64,000 nt of DNA, taken from the NCBI GenBank assembly GCA_037447655.1, contig JBBHKE010001856.1:130428-194427 (forward strand), written 5' to 3'. How positions within the stretch are numbered: the stretch's first letter is position 1; each line of letters starts with the position of its first letter. Source of the stretch: Zygnema cylindricum. Its lineage: Eukaryota > Streptophyta > Zygnematophyceae > Zygnematales > Zygnemataceae. The notes under the pieces were generated by a model that saw nothing but the letters and a program-made list of their open reading frames with translations, ran no database searches and was not told the origin of the DNA. Of this stretch, positions 1-10,622 are shown one piece after another. A program made the translations under genes and the position numbers.

Positions 1-68
1 TTGTGAAACTATTTTATGCTGGGAGAAGTGTGGTCTAATATTAAAGAGTGACAAGAAAATAAAGGGAG

Positions 69-1108
69 TGTATAAATTAATGGTTATTTTTAGTATTTTC
101 TAGATCTAAAATGAAATACAGAAAAGAAGCCGAGGTAGCCTGCCTCTAACTTCTCTCTTCGGCTCCCACACTTGTCACTGTCACTGAAGGTTCAAGACGG
201 AGCTAGAGCCATGGCTGCCTATGCTGATTAGAGATAAAGTTACGGGTGTTAGATTTTGGTAGATTTACCAAAATAGAAGTTGACGGTCCCAAGATTGATC
301 GTGGTATGTGCCGTCCGTCACGGTTGTCGATAGCAAGTAGCCTTATCCAATTAGTCTAAGATCAAAGTTGAGGATATTAGGTTTTATACCTACTTAAATG
401 TTAACACGTAGGCTATTTCATTTAACAAGATATTTAGACATAGATACTGCTTGTAATGTACGACATACAGATCATCCGAAACGGATACCGCGCATTTTGT
501 TTCGAAGATGAAATAATATTGCGCAAGTATTTATGACTGCCACGATTGTAATTTGGCTCAATTGGACGGCCACGAAGCATGCTGAGATTGCGGAATAGGA
601 TTTTGGCGGTTTGCGGTTGACGTCACATAATTTTCCACGTGGCACAATCACATTTGATTACAGCATCTTTGAGGATTTTAGGAACGAATCAAAAAATGAC
701 ATGTGTCGACTTGTTGGCCATGTCGTACAATGGCTATACACAAAGTACATCGGCATATGTACCTTTATGTATAATACACTATTACGATTGGTGTTGTGCT
801 TTAGAAGATAGAGTTTTACAAAGAGATAGGACTTAGAAAATTTTGACACCTTGGACCCTCTTCCCAGAGAGCTTGTGTACAAAAGGTCAACTTTGACCCT
901 TCCTAACTTACTTCTCAGGGGAACAAATTCAGAGATTCTTTTTGCTATAGACTAAGGGGATTCTTGTCTTCATAGGGGTGAATTTGGACAGAGTTTTTAT
1001 CTGTCAAGGCGGCAGTTATTCTTGCGAAAACACAAAGGGGTTAGGGTTATCCTAGGGGCTTTGAGTGAGCTGCCTACTCTGAGGGCCAATGGAGGACTCA
1101 AAGTTTCA
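69..1108 (+). mobile_element. Solo-like LTR of copia family 1
   Basis: This stretch begins TGTATAAATTAATGG and ends AAAGTTTCA. It follows the same order of blocks as the two LTRs of the element at 5501-11680: a pyrimidine-rich start with a CCATGGCT motif, the tRNA-like segment near 285-355, a G-box (CCACGTGGC at 635-643), a block around 930-1080 and a final ATGGAGG. No gag follows it, so it is best read as a solo LTR or an LTR cut from its element. I could not find a clean 5-bp target duplication at its edges, so the exact ends are uncertain. Confidence 0.7.
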
Positions 1109-1712
1109 AAATATGTTTGATGTACGCTTCACTGCACATTTTTATAAGTATTAAAGAAAATTAGTGAAAATGCGAAATTATAATTAACATTACTAATTTA
1201 GTGCAAGGTGATATGGTAGAATTTGTTTCGTTTCCATAAATAATGTTGTTAACTCTATTTTGAAATTTTTGGCCAAAACAAGTCTCGCACGAATTAGTGT
1301 TATTAACACATAATGATGGGCGGTGTAGTTTGCGAAAATGTAAGTCATTTGTACTAAAGTATACGGAATGTACAGAAATTTACCCCAAAAAAATATAAAT
1401 CCCTCTTAACTAGCCCTAAGAAGTAAATTATATTCACATACTATGCAAATATGTACGTTTGTAAGATAACATACGAATTTCAGTAACTTTCAAAATTGTG
1501 TAACATGCATAATACCGAGTATTTGTTAGTTTACTCCATGCGTTTTATACGTGTAAGACATCTATGAATAATATATAGGATGAGTGTGCGATCGGGTGGC
1601 TACATGCCGTATATGCCTTGGATAGGGTGGATGCGAGGCCACAAAAAGCGCATGAAAATATTTGACCGAGGATATTATTTCACGCTCTTTTTCCCATCCA
1701 CTAACCACCCCA

Positions 1713-2081
1713 ACATTTTCGTACTCTTTTACAAATCTTAAGTTTCCTTTGCCCCTGTAAATTAAATTCAATACCTTTTACGAGTTTCTTTACATGGTAC
1801 CACCTCGAATTCGCCACCCAAATAGAATATCGGTTACTGACCCGACACATTGGAACAAGGCATTTACTAAATGTATCTATATATTTATTGAGACCGCCAA
1901 CTAAAACATAGGCCTTAGAAATGATTTGTCCCAGTTGGCTCTACTTACGGTTCAAAGACCCCATCATTCTGGTTGGGTACGCAATTATATCAACTATTGA
2001 TAATCAGAAAGATTGTCTAAATATTTACTTAGTATTATAATAGCGACTTCACATAAGTCTAAAAGGATCCACAAAAATTTA
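1713..2081 (+). repeat. 369-bp exact direct repeat, copy A
   Basis: Read base by base, positions 1713-2081 match 3361-3729 with no difference that I can see. The flanks of the two copies are related but clearly diverged, so the identity stops sharply at both ends. The repeat has no open reading frame of note. Confidence 0.85.
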
Positions 2082-2189
2082 CGCGAATATGTCCTCACTA
2101 CGTGAACGCAAGTTAATATTCGGTTGACGCTGGGCCACTGAACTAAAATAGAGTTAATAATGCTACATATTCCTTTACACTAATCATTT

Positions 2190-2545
2190 AGGGAATTGAT
2201 CATGGCAGTGATTGTTTTGGTTGCGCACAGTCACTTACGTTATTTTGTCAAAAAATGTACGTTTGAAGTACACATTGGTACAAGTAAAGTACCGTTGAGT
2301 CTAAATTTGACGGTCAATCGGTTGGATAGCTTTGACTTTCAAAATATTGTTTCAACCGCTTAAGCTTTTGCTGCGTTTGCGAACGTCGATTGTCATAATA
2401 AAATTAGCAATTCACACGGCCAGCGAACGTTTACGATAACAAAACTGCGGCAACCACATGTAAATAAAAGTGTTGCAGACAATCACTTTTTGTCTTTACG
2501 TGAGCTCCATGGTGAGAGCACGTTTAGAGTAAAATTCCATTAGGC
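2190..2545 (+). repeat. Single arm of the fold-back family
   Basis: This arm matches the left arm of the fold-back element at 49440-49770 in the same orientation, and the right arm (50575-50890) in inverse orientation. Shared landmarks in order are GGGAATTGAT, TTGTCAAAAAATGTAC, TTGCGAACGTCGA, CAACCACATGTAAATAAAAG and a CACTTT...AGCTCCA end. No inverted partner is obvious nearby, although a weak direct copy occurs at 3835-4115. Confidence 0.6.
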
Positions 2546-2580
2546 GGTCCCAGTAAATGTACGGACAAGTCAACTGACAA

Positions 2581-2644
2581 CGTTTACTGGAAATCCGCTC
2601 CATTTTGTCTAACAGCGTTTACTGGAAATCCGCTCCATTTTGTC
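2581..2644 (+). repeat. Tandem duplication with 35-bp period
   Basis: CGTTTACTGGAAATCCGCTC starts at 2581 and again at 2616, and 29 bases are the same in both. Just upstream (2537-2566) a related segment appears in inverse orientation (GGCGGTCCCAGTAAATG). The same inverse segment occurs at 48541-48570, which ties this block to the later repeat region. Confidence 0.8.
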
Positions 2645-3360
2645 AGGCTACTAACAAACCTTACTGAATTATGATTGGCGCCACATAGGTTAGAGTCCAA
2701 ATTCTGAAAATCTTAAAAAAATCTTCAAACGGAAAGTCAAAATGAAACATTTGTACGACCGGAGCTAGTTAATGATTCGTACGTCAAAATTGCGACGAGA
2801 TTTTGATTTTCAAAATCAAAATCAAAATTTCGAAACAGAATGGCAAAAAGACGAGGCAAACATTGAAGGTCGCGGGAAACTTTGAATGTCCGTGGATGCC
2901 AGACGGAGCGTTGGAGGATATTTTCGACTTACTTGCATCCAGCGTGGCAGGCGCCACATGGCCTGTACGGCGTGCACGCCTGTAATCGCTTGTTCAAAGT
3001 AGATATTTTTTGTTTTTTCACGTGTACCAATGATAGTCATCTAGTGGGCCCCAACTCTCCTCGCACGGTTATGGACATAAACGTGGACCGTCAGATTCAT
3101 AATCGGATACGCCATCGTCTAACACTTTTAGTTCGCAACAAGTGACCCGGAGTAGGTCATTTTTTAGCGCCTGAACGAATAACATCGTGCCTCGTGGAAA
3201 TGTGAACAGATATCCACGACGACTACGCGAACATGTGGGTACACGTCGCATATGACATGTGCCTTCCGCTAGGGAGGATGCGAGACCACTGGAAGCCGCA
3301 AAAAAGTATTTGATGGAGGATATTGTTTCACGTTTATGTTGCCATCTACTAACCATTCAG

Positions 3361-3729
3361 ACATTTTCGTACTCTTTTACAAATCTTAAGTTTCCTTTGC
3401 CCCTGTAAATTAAATTCAATACCTTTTACGAGTTTCTTTACATGGTACCACCTCGAATTCGCCACCCAAATAGAATATCGGTTACTGACCCGACACATTG
3501 GAACAAGGCATTTACTAAATGTATCTATATATTTATTGAGACCGCCAACTAAAACATAGGCCTTAGAAATGATTTGTCCCAGTTGGCTCTACTTACGGTT
3601 CAAAGACCCCATCATTCTGGTTGGGTACGCAATTATATCAACTATTGATAATCAGAAAGATTGTCTAAATATTTACTTAGTATTATAATAGCGACTTCAC
3701 ATAAGTCTAAAAGGATCCACAAAAATTTA
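3361..3729 (+). repeat. 369-bp exact direct repeat, copy B
   Basis: Second copy of the exact repeat at 1713-2081, offset by 1648 bases. It is followed at 3835-4115 by a degraded version of the arm that follows copy A. Confidence 0.85.
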
Positions 3730-4150
3730 GTGAAGAGACAACACACCTACGGCAACATGGCCCATTTTACCAATTATTTTGGAACAATTTGTCCATACCG
3801 TTGGCTCTAATTATGGGCGACGACCCCGTCATTTCGTGTGAGTTTTACATAGTTGTACAATCACTGTACATATAAGTACAATTTTGGTACATTAATACAT
3901 TATTTAACGGTTGAGTTAAAATTTGAAGGCCAACCCACAAAATAGCTTAGACCTACAAAGTTTTGTAGTTGCCGGATTACTATGCGCGTGTGAGCATCGA
4001 CCCTCATAATATACCAACAATTAATATAATTATTTGTTGATAACCACATGTAAATAAAAGCTTTGCTCACAACCACACTTCAAGCACCAAATTATTCCAA
4101 TTTGTGAACAAAAGCTTAATGTTGCGGCCTTCTTTTGACAAAACAATGAC

Positions 4151-5495
4151 TCCATCCATATTCATGATCTACAAGGTTGTTGACCCTAACTTCTTCAGAT
4201 GTGGGTGGACTTATGTTGGGGGTTTATTCTCTTTGTAGGAAGTCTTTTTTGGTACTTTCATTTTGGATAAAAAAAATTTAAGTGATGTTTTGTTTAAATC
4301 ATTTAGACGTAGCCCAATTTCTTGTGACTCGAGAAATCTTCGTTTTTTTTATATATTTTAACCGTTTTTTCAAAGATTTCATCATTGCAATTTCTCAGTA
4401 AAAATTTCATTTCATTTTTTTATTACCACAAATCAACTCTGAGTGCGCTTTACCGTGTCGACGCCATTTCATTTTTATTGTCGAGCTGTATTTTACACTT
4501 TTATGTGTTTTTGTTCAAAATAAGGACCACTTAGCGCGCGTAATGTTTGATTTGTAAATCACTATATCGCTGTACCTCTTTGAGAAAACAAATTCACACC
4601 TATTGGGTGGTACCTATAAGAAGGTGAATTAAACTAAGTTTTATTTATTCAGTTAGAGGTTGAGGTTGAAAGGCCATCATTTTTGTCATAGCAGTCAAAA
4701 ATTTGACGTATCAATTGAGTATTACTGTGGAGCTTCAAAATATCTATTTCAATTCGGCCTTAGTAGCTTCTAATTTGTACGATATTGTTTTGTTTGATGC
4801 TTTGCGTTAAGTGGTAACTTGCTTTCGGTCCAACGCACAATACGGTTTTCGTGGAAGTGTGGAAGTGTCTCTTGTATAACACTTTCCCATTTGTTTGTTT
4901 TTTCTGTTGAGTTAGGAACCACGTTTCCGATTTTGCTCCTTATGTGGTATTGATTCTGTTAAGGTCGCGTGAGTGACTGATGTAAGAAAACACTCAAAAG
5001 TGAGTCTGCCAGTGCTAGATCCTATGACCGTTCATTGTACCGGTGAACACATTATCAATTGCGCCAACAATTTGATGATGTGTTTTGGCGGGTCCTTACT
5101 CATATAAGTGACTCGTTTGGAGTGTGAGTGCAAGTTAGGTTGGGTTCAGCACACAAACTTGTGGTTGCAGACGGGTGTAGCAAGCAATAACCCAACCGTA
5201 CACCACAAAGGTATCCTAGGTGTCCTATTTAGTGTATCACAAAATTAGACAAGAGATGGGAGAGGGAATAAATTGAAAAATAGGAGGGTAGGTAGGTTTA
5301 AAATAGCTTGTAGGAATCCAAAAGAAATGTACAATTGTCCAAAGGACTTTCTACCTAATAAAAGCTGTATTTGCCATCCTAAATCCATAATGCTTCAATC
5401 TCTATGAACAAAGGTTCCTCTAATGATTGTAATGGTTATGTGAGATAAATTTCTAAACTGTCCCTGTCTCATATAAAGCAATCTATGACTATTTG
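4151..5495. other. Intergenic, AT-rich, no gene seen
   Basis: I see no reading frame with a recognisable domain, no RNA gene and no clear element end here. The stretch is AT-rich and lies directly upstream of the copia element. Confidence 0.6.
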
Positions 5496-5500
5496 CAGTG

Positions 5501-6559
5501 TGTAGAAATTAATGGTCTTTTAAAGTATATTCTAGGTCTGAATAGAAATAAGAAAGAAGCTGAGGCAGTCTACCTCTAACTTCTCTCTCCAACTTCTCAA
5601 ACTTGTCGCAGTCACTGAGAAATTGGAGAGGGAGCTAGAGCCATGGCTACCTAGGCTATCTAGAGGTTTACGGGAAAATATATTTTAGTTAGGGGTTATA
5701 TTTTACTAAAAGATATGTGTCGGCGGCAAGATTTGATCCTGGTACCTGCCGGCCGGCAGACAGCCGGTAGCCAGTAGCCTTAGCCGTTAAGTCTAGAAAT
5801 AGTGTTACGTAATGTAGGGATTGGTTATTATTTAAACATTTATACGGAGAAAAGTTCATTTAACTGTAACTGATTACGGGAGACATATATCCAGTAAATG
5901 TACAAGTACAAATTTCGGTACGGATAAGAAACCAATACCGCGCATTTATTTCTTTAGTGAAACAAATACCGCGCATGTATTTATTACAGCTACGATTAAA
6001 TGTGAATTTAATCGGACGACCAGAATTAACGCCGAGATCGCGGAAGAGGATTTCAGCGGTTTGTGGTCATCGCCACATCGGATGACACGTGGCGGAATGA
6101 CATTGGATCGCGACATCTCCGAGGATTAAGGGAGCAAATCCGAACATACCACGTGTCGACATTTAGGCCATGTCGTACAATGGCCGTACATAAAGTACAT
6201 CGGCATATGTACTTTTGTGTACGGAGCTACATTCTGATTCGCTTCGTACATCAGTAGATAGAGTCTGTGAGAGAGATACGACTTAGAAAAATTAGAAGAT
6301 AGGACCCTCTCTCCCAGAGAGCTTCTATAAAAAAGGTCAACTTTGACCCTCCATAACATACTACTCAGGGGAGCAAATTCAGAGATTCTTTTTGCTATCG
6401 ACTCAAGAAAGTCTTGTCTTCACAAAGGTGAATTTGGTTAGTGTTTTTGAATGCCAGGGTGGCAGTTATTTTTGCTGAAACACAAAGGGGTCAAGGTTAT
6501 CCTAGAGGCTTCTTGGAAAGTTGTCTACTCTGAGGACTTATGGAGGTCTCACAGTTTCA
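5501..6559 (+). repeat. 5' LTR of copia element 1
   Basis: 1059 bp, TG...CA. It carries two G-box/ABRE-like sites upstream of the presumed transcription start (CACGTGGC at 6086-6093, CCACGTGTC at 6149-6157). An antisense tRNA-like segment lies near 5735-5805, and an ATG at 6540 opens the gag frame 20 bases before the LTR end. Confidence 0.93.
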
Positions 6560-7030
6560 GGTTATGGGCCTACCCTCTAGGGTACCAATCTTTAATGGGA
6601 CTGGCTTCATATACTTGGAAAGTATGACGATTGGAGCTCTATGCGAAAAAAGGTTTTGGGGGATAGATAGTGGACGGTTGGGGCGTCCATCAAGTCTTGG
6701 AATTCCTCCAGGGTTTGGAGGAAGCAGATTCACCAAAAAAAAGGATCCACCTTCAACGAAGGAAACAAAAGAAGGAGAGGTGGTGGACAAAATAAAAGAG
6801 GAGGAGGCGACCACACCAATAGCAACTGGTTCGGCATTCATGTCACCTATTCCGAGGAACGAGGAGAATGATACTGAAACCTGGACTTCAATAATATGGC
6901 GGCAAAGCACTTCATCCTACGCCATCTCACTCAAGGACTTGCATGTCCTCATTTGCAGGTAGAAAGGGCATCCGATCTTTGGTGGGCTCTCATAGAGATG
7001 TACCGAAGTGGTACGATTCAGCAACAATAG
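6540..7030 (+). pseudogene. Copia gag, N-terminal part
   Basis: The frame opens at ATG 6540 inside the LTR, runs through the primer site and gives a protein with VMGLPSRVPIFNG, then a GALCEKRFWGI block and a glycine-proline linker (PPGFGG). It ends at 6962 because of a frameshift near 6885; gag-like residues continue in another frame (MAAKHFILRHLTQGL). That frame meets a UAG at 7028-7030, at the same place as in two other elements. The segment corresponds to the capsid-forming part of copia gag. No function is expected from this copy. Confidence 0.85.
6560..6574 (+). promoter_or_regulatory. Primer binding site of half-tRNA type
   Basis: The sequence after the LTR is GGTTATGGGCCTACC. It is complementary to the anticodon arm of plant initiator tRNA-Met with one changed base, and does not resemble the usual TGGTATCAGAGC site. 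Other copies in this window (32191-32205, 44842-44856) have GGTTATGGGCCCACC, an exact 15-base complement. The tRNA comparison is from memory of the conserved initiator sequence. Confidence 0.75.
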
Positions 7031-7923
7031 TTGGCTGATCAGAAAGTTAAGGAGTATGTATACAAAGGGGGGAAGATGTTGGATTTTTGCAATGAGGTTG
7101 CTACACTCTTCATGGTGCTAGAGAGTGTGGGAAAAGATATTTGTTAAAAAAGAAGGTTAACTGTTTACTGATGAAGTTACCCGATGAGTTCGAGAACATA
7201 GTCAACCGTGTGCAGGACTTGCAGGACTCAAGGTGGATATGGAACTCAGTGGTAGGGATGATTCTCGTTCGGGAGAATACGATTGAGATCCGAAGGGGAG
7301 GAAAGAGTGGCCAAGCCTTGGCAACTGCGACGGATTGGAGGAACAAGGATTCCCGGAAACCGGTCGGAAACTATGGGGGGAGGGAGCAGAAAAATCAGAC
7401 CGACGAGTTTAGACCAAGGGCTCCCAAAGGTTTGTGTCATTTTTGTAAGAAACCTGGGCATTATATTGCAGAGTGCACTAAGCTAACCGAGCTTCAGTTA
7501 AAGGAGGGGCAGACCAGTGGTACCCCGAGAGGAAAGAAAAAGGTCCTTGTGACACATGCACATGAGGCGGAATTCGAGGACGAGGACGATGAGCTCTTTT
7601 TAGATGAGGAGTTGGAGGCAAAAAACGAGGTCGAAATTCCACGAAGGCAAAAATGTGCTTACGGTGTATTGAAAGGTGAAGCAGGCTGGATTGTAGATTC
7701 AGGTGCCTCCATGCACATATGTAAGGATAGGCACCTGTTCACTAAGATAAGAAAGATTCCCACCGTAGAGATAGAGTACAAGGATGGGAGGATAGTCACC
7801 ACTACTCTTGTAGGATCGGTAGATTTGAAAGTGTTAGTAGAAGGAAAGACATCCATAGTAACATTCTCCGATGTATTGTTTATTTCGGAGCTGAACAAAA
7901 ACCTCATCTCTACATCTGTATAA
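7031..7923 (+). pseudogene. Copia gag C-terminus, zinc knuckle and protease
   Basis: After the UAG the frame goes on with a KVKEYVYKGGKML block. From 7141 there is one open frame of 260 residues. It holds the capsid tail, the nucleocapsid zinc knuckle CHFCKKPGHYIAEC (C-x2-C-x4-H-x4-C), an acidic linker, and the aspartic protease active site WIVDSGASMHIC followed by the flap region. The frame stops at 7923 with TAA, which is a mutation, since other copies read on. Gag-pol is normally cut by this protease inside the virus-like particle. Confidence 0.9.
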
Positions 7924-9245
7924 GATGATAAGGGCTTTTTTACTAGCACTAGGGAAGGAGTCTTTACTGCTAGTTTTGAGGAGGATGTCTATTTCATTGC
8001 TGAGAAAGGTAGCCATGGGATGTTTAGGCTGGTTTTAAGTAATGAAACGAAGAAACTTTATTATGCTGGTGTTCATGATATTATGATGTGGCATAAGAGG
8101 CTTGTGCATGTGAATCTAGACAAGTTAAGAGAGATGAAAAAGATGGGAGAGGTGGAAGGGATTAAGTATAGTGAGAATGATAATATAAGTGATTGTAGTG
8201 GATGTGCTCAAGGTAAAACACATAGATTACCCTTTCCTAAAACAGCCACCTATAAGGGAGAAAAGATTATAGATCTAGTACACACAGATATTTGGGGACC
8301 AGCTAAAGTGCCCTCATCGGGGGGGAAGAGATTTATGATGACTATCACTGATGATTGGTCTCGGCATTCCCGAGTGTATTTTTTGAAAAACAAGTCCGAA
8401 GCTCAGGGTTGTTTTAGACAATATAAAGCATGGAGCGAAAAACTCCATGAAACTCCAATTAAGAGAATAAGGAGTGACAATGGTGGAGAGTATACTTCTA
8501 ACCAGTTTGAGGATTTTCTGAGGGAAGATTGGGTCCAACACCAAAAGACAGTTCCAGAAAACCTGGAACAGAATGGGGTAGCTGAAAGGTTAAACAGAAC
8601 ACTAAGTGATAGTGCTAGAAGTATGTTTTTCAGATAAGAAGATAGGAAAAAGGTTTTGGGCAGAAGCAATGAACTGTGCTAATTACCTCAAAAATAGAGT
8701 TCTTACTTAAGCTATAAAAGATCAAACACCTTATGAGAGATGGACAGGTCGAAAACCAGACTTATCTCACTTAAAGGTTTTCGGCAGTCAAGTATTCAGT
8801 CTAGATACAGATCGGTCTAATTGGAAGCTAGATCCTAAAGGAAAACCGGGATACTTATTAGGATATGATGAGGATGTTAAAGGATATAGAGTTTATGATC
8901 TAAAAAGAGAAGATATAATCTTAGTAAAGCATCTAGTAAATATGGATGAAGGAAAGTATGTGGATCCCTTCAAATATACAAAGTCAGTAAAAATCAGATT
9001 TGAGTCAGAAAATTCTGATGACTTTGAGCTCCCTAACTATCCAGGTTTTAGAGATGATGACATTCTTGCAGATACAAATAAGACCGAAAAGGACTCGGCT
9101 GTGGAAACTCCAGTGACAACTCTACCCGAAGCGGAAGACGTGGTAGAAATTGATTCGGAATCAAGGGATAGGGGAGAAGTCGAGTTTGTTCGAAAGAATC
9201 CATGAGAACCATCTATTCCGACCTCAGATTTTGAGGGGGGAAGGA
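7924..9245 (+). pseudogene. Copia integrase and linker
   Basis: The open frame 8020-8637 has the integrase zinc finger (H-x-H...CSGCAQGKTHRLPFP) and the catalytic core: HTDIWGPA (first Asp), RSDNGGEYTS (second Asp) and NGVAERLNRTL (Glu). All three catalytic acids are kept. A frameshift at about 8637 breaks the frame. The C-terminal part, including DLSHLKVFGSQVFS and the acidic linker before reverse transcriptase (8942-9205), continues in other frames. Integration of the cDNA is the family role; this copy cannot make it. Confidence 0.9.
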
Positions 9246-9763
9246 GAAGTAGCAAAAGACTACAAGAAAAATAAGTTAATAACAAGATTTCCCTCCGTCC
9301 GCATACTTCTCAGCTTGGCAACAGCGGAAGACATGGAAGTCCACCAGATGGACATCAAGACAGCCTTTTTGTTTGGAGAATTGGAAGAGAATATCTTCAT
9401 GCGACAACCTGAAGAGTTTGTGGAAGAAGGAGAGGAGATTAAGGTATGCCGGCTGATTAAATCTCTTTATGGTTTGAAACAGGCGCCTCGACAGTGGAAT
9501 AAGAAGCTTGATGAGTTTCTTACCGGTCTGGGATATATCCAGATCAGCTTAGATCACTCAATCTATGTTTTCCAAGATGAGGAAGGTTTTATATTTATTG
9601 CAATTTATGTTGATGATTTGCTTGTCTTAAGTAAATCAATTGAAAAAATTAATAAACTGAAAACCGATCTTAAGGGGAGATTTAAAATGAAAGATATGGG
9701 GGAAGCAAACTATATTTTGGGAATTCAAGTAGAGAGAGACCGAAAAAGATAAATTATAAGATT
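9246..9763 (+). pseudogene. Copia reverse transcriptase, 5'-deleted
   Basis: Recognisable blocks are FPSVRILLSLATAEDMEVHQ, the SLYGLKQAPRQW block and the catalytic YVDDLLVLSK (positions 9607-9636). Compared with the complete element at 39501-45930, about 95 codons are missing just before the first block, including the WVFKLK and KARLV region. The copy went from the SSKRLQEK motif straight to the VR-ILLS block. An internal deletion is the simplest explanation. Confidence 0.88.
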
Positions 9764-10450
9764 GACTCAAAAGGAAGCAATATTGAACAAGCTTGAAAAA
9801 TTTCAAATGAATAAAGCTAATAGTTGTACAACTCCAATGGAGTTGAAGAAGGGAAGTGAGGGGAGTGAGGAAGAAGGAGTCATAGTCTTAGACGAGGAAT
9901 TATCTCCTGAAGAACAGAAGTTCATGCAAACAGGCAAGTAGTGGGAAGTCTAATCTATTTTATGAATTGTACCCGGCCGGATTTAGGTGCAGCTGTAGGA
10001 GTGCTGAGTAGAAGTCTAAATGCTCCCACTAAGAAGGATTGGGAGGCAGCTAAGAGAGTCCTTAGATTTTTGGTAGGAACTAGGGATCTATGGTTGCATT
10101 TGGGTGGGGAGAATACGGACATCACTACATGGAGTGATGCCAGTTATGGTGATGCTCCGATGAGGAGATGCACTTCTGGATATGTATTATATGTGGGTGA
10201 TGGGGCTTGCTGTTGGAGTAGCAAACACAAAAAAGTTATTGCTCAGTCCACCATAGAGGCTGAGTATATGGCCTCTTGCTCTGCTGTAAAAGAATTGATG
10301 TGGGTCAAGTCTTTGTTTGGTGAGCTTGGTCACCTTAAGAGTGGTGTGCATAAATTTTTTTGTGATAATCAGGCAGCAATCGCTATTTCTGCCAATCCTA
10401 CACATCATTTTAAAGCCAAACACATGGACATTAGAATCAGCTTTGTTTGA
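9764..10450 (+). pseudogene. Copia RNase H
   Basis: The frame 9941-10450 carries the copia RNase H landmarks: NCTRPDLGAAVGVLSR, TTWSDASYGDA (active-site Asp), the SGYVLYVGDGACCW block, QSTIEAEYMA (active-site Glu and the typical EAEYMA motif), FFCDNQAAI (Asp) and KAKHMDIRISFV. It is preceded by a short frameshifted stretch (9764-9940) that still encodes the end of the connection domain. It ends normally about 170 bases before the 3' LTR. Confidence 0.9.
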
Positions 10451-10622
10451 GAGAAAGTAGAAAACAAAATAATCAGCTTAGAGTACTGACCAGATAGTGA
10501 GATGGTAGCACACAAATGATTCACAATTCAAGTAATATCCAATAGGAAGTTATTTGCATCAATTTTTTTAATACAAACAGGGACGATCTCCAACAACCCA
10601 ACAAAAAAAGATAAGAAAAGAA

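Larger units (their letters stand above)
1120..4150. repeat. Diverged tandem block of a DNA-element-like repeat family
   Basis: Two units about 1.65 kb apart follow each other in the same orientation. Each has a segment with a GG(A/G)TGGATGCGAG-type motif (near 1625 and 3275), then a shared 369-bp core, then an arm containing CCACATGTAAATAAAAG (near 2455 and 4045). A further copy of the first segment lies inverted near 2880-3060. The same motifs recur at 48300-50900. Outside the exact core the units have drifted a lot. No credible protein is encoded; the short reading frames here match no known family. A non-autonomous transposon family is the likeliest source. Confidence 0.55.

Noticed and set aside
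69-1108. A target duplication for the first LTR
   Set aside because: The five bases on the two sides (GGGAG and AAATA) do not match, so I do not claim one.
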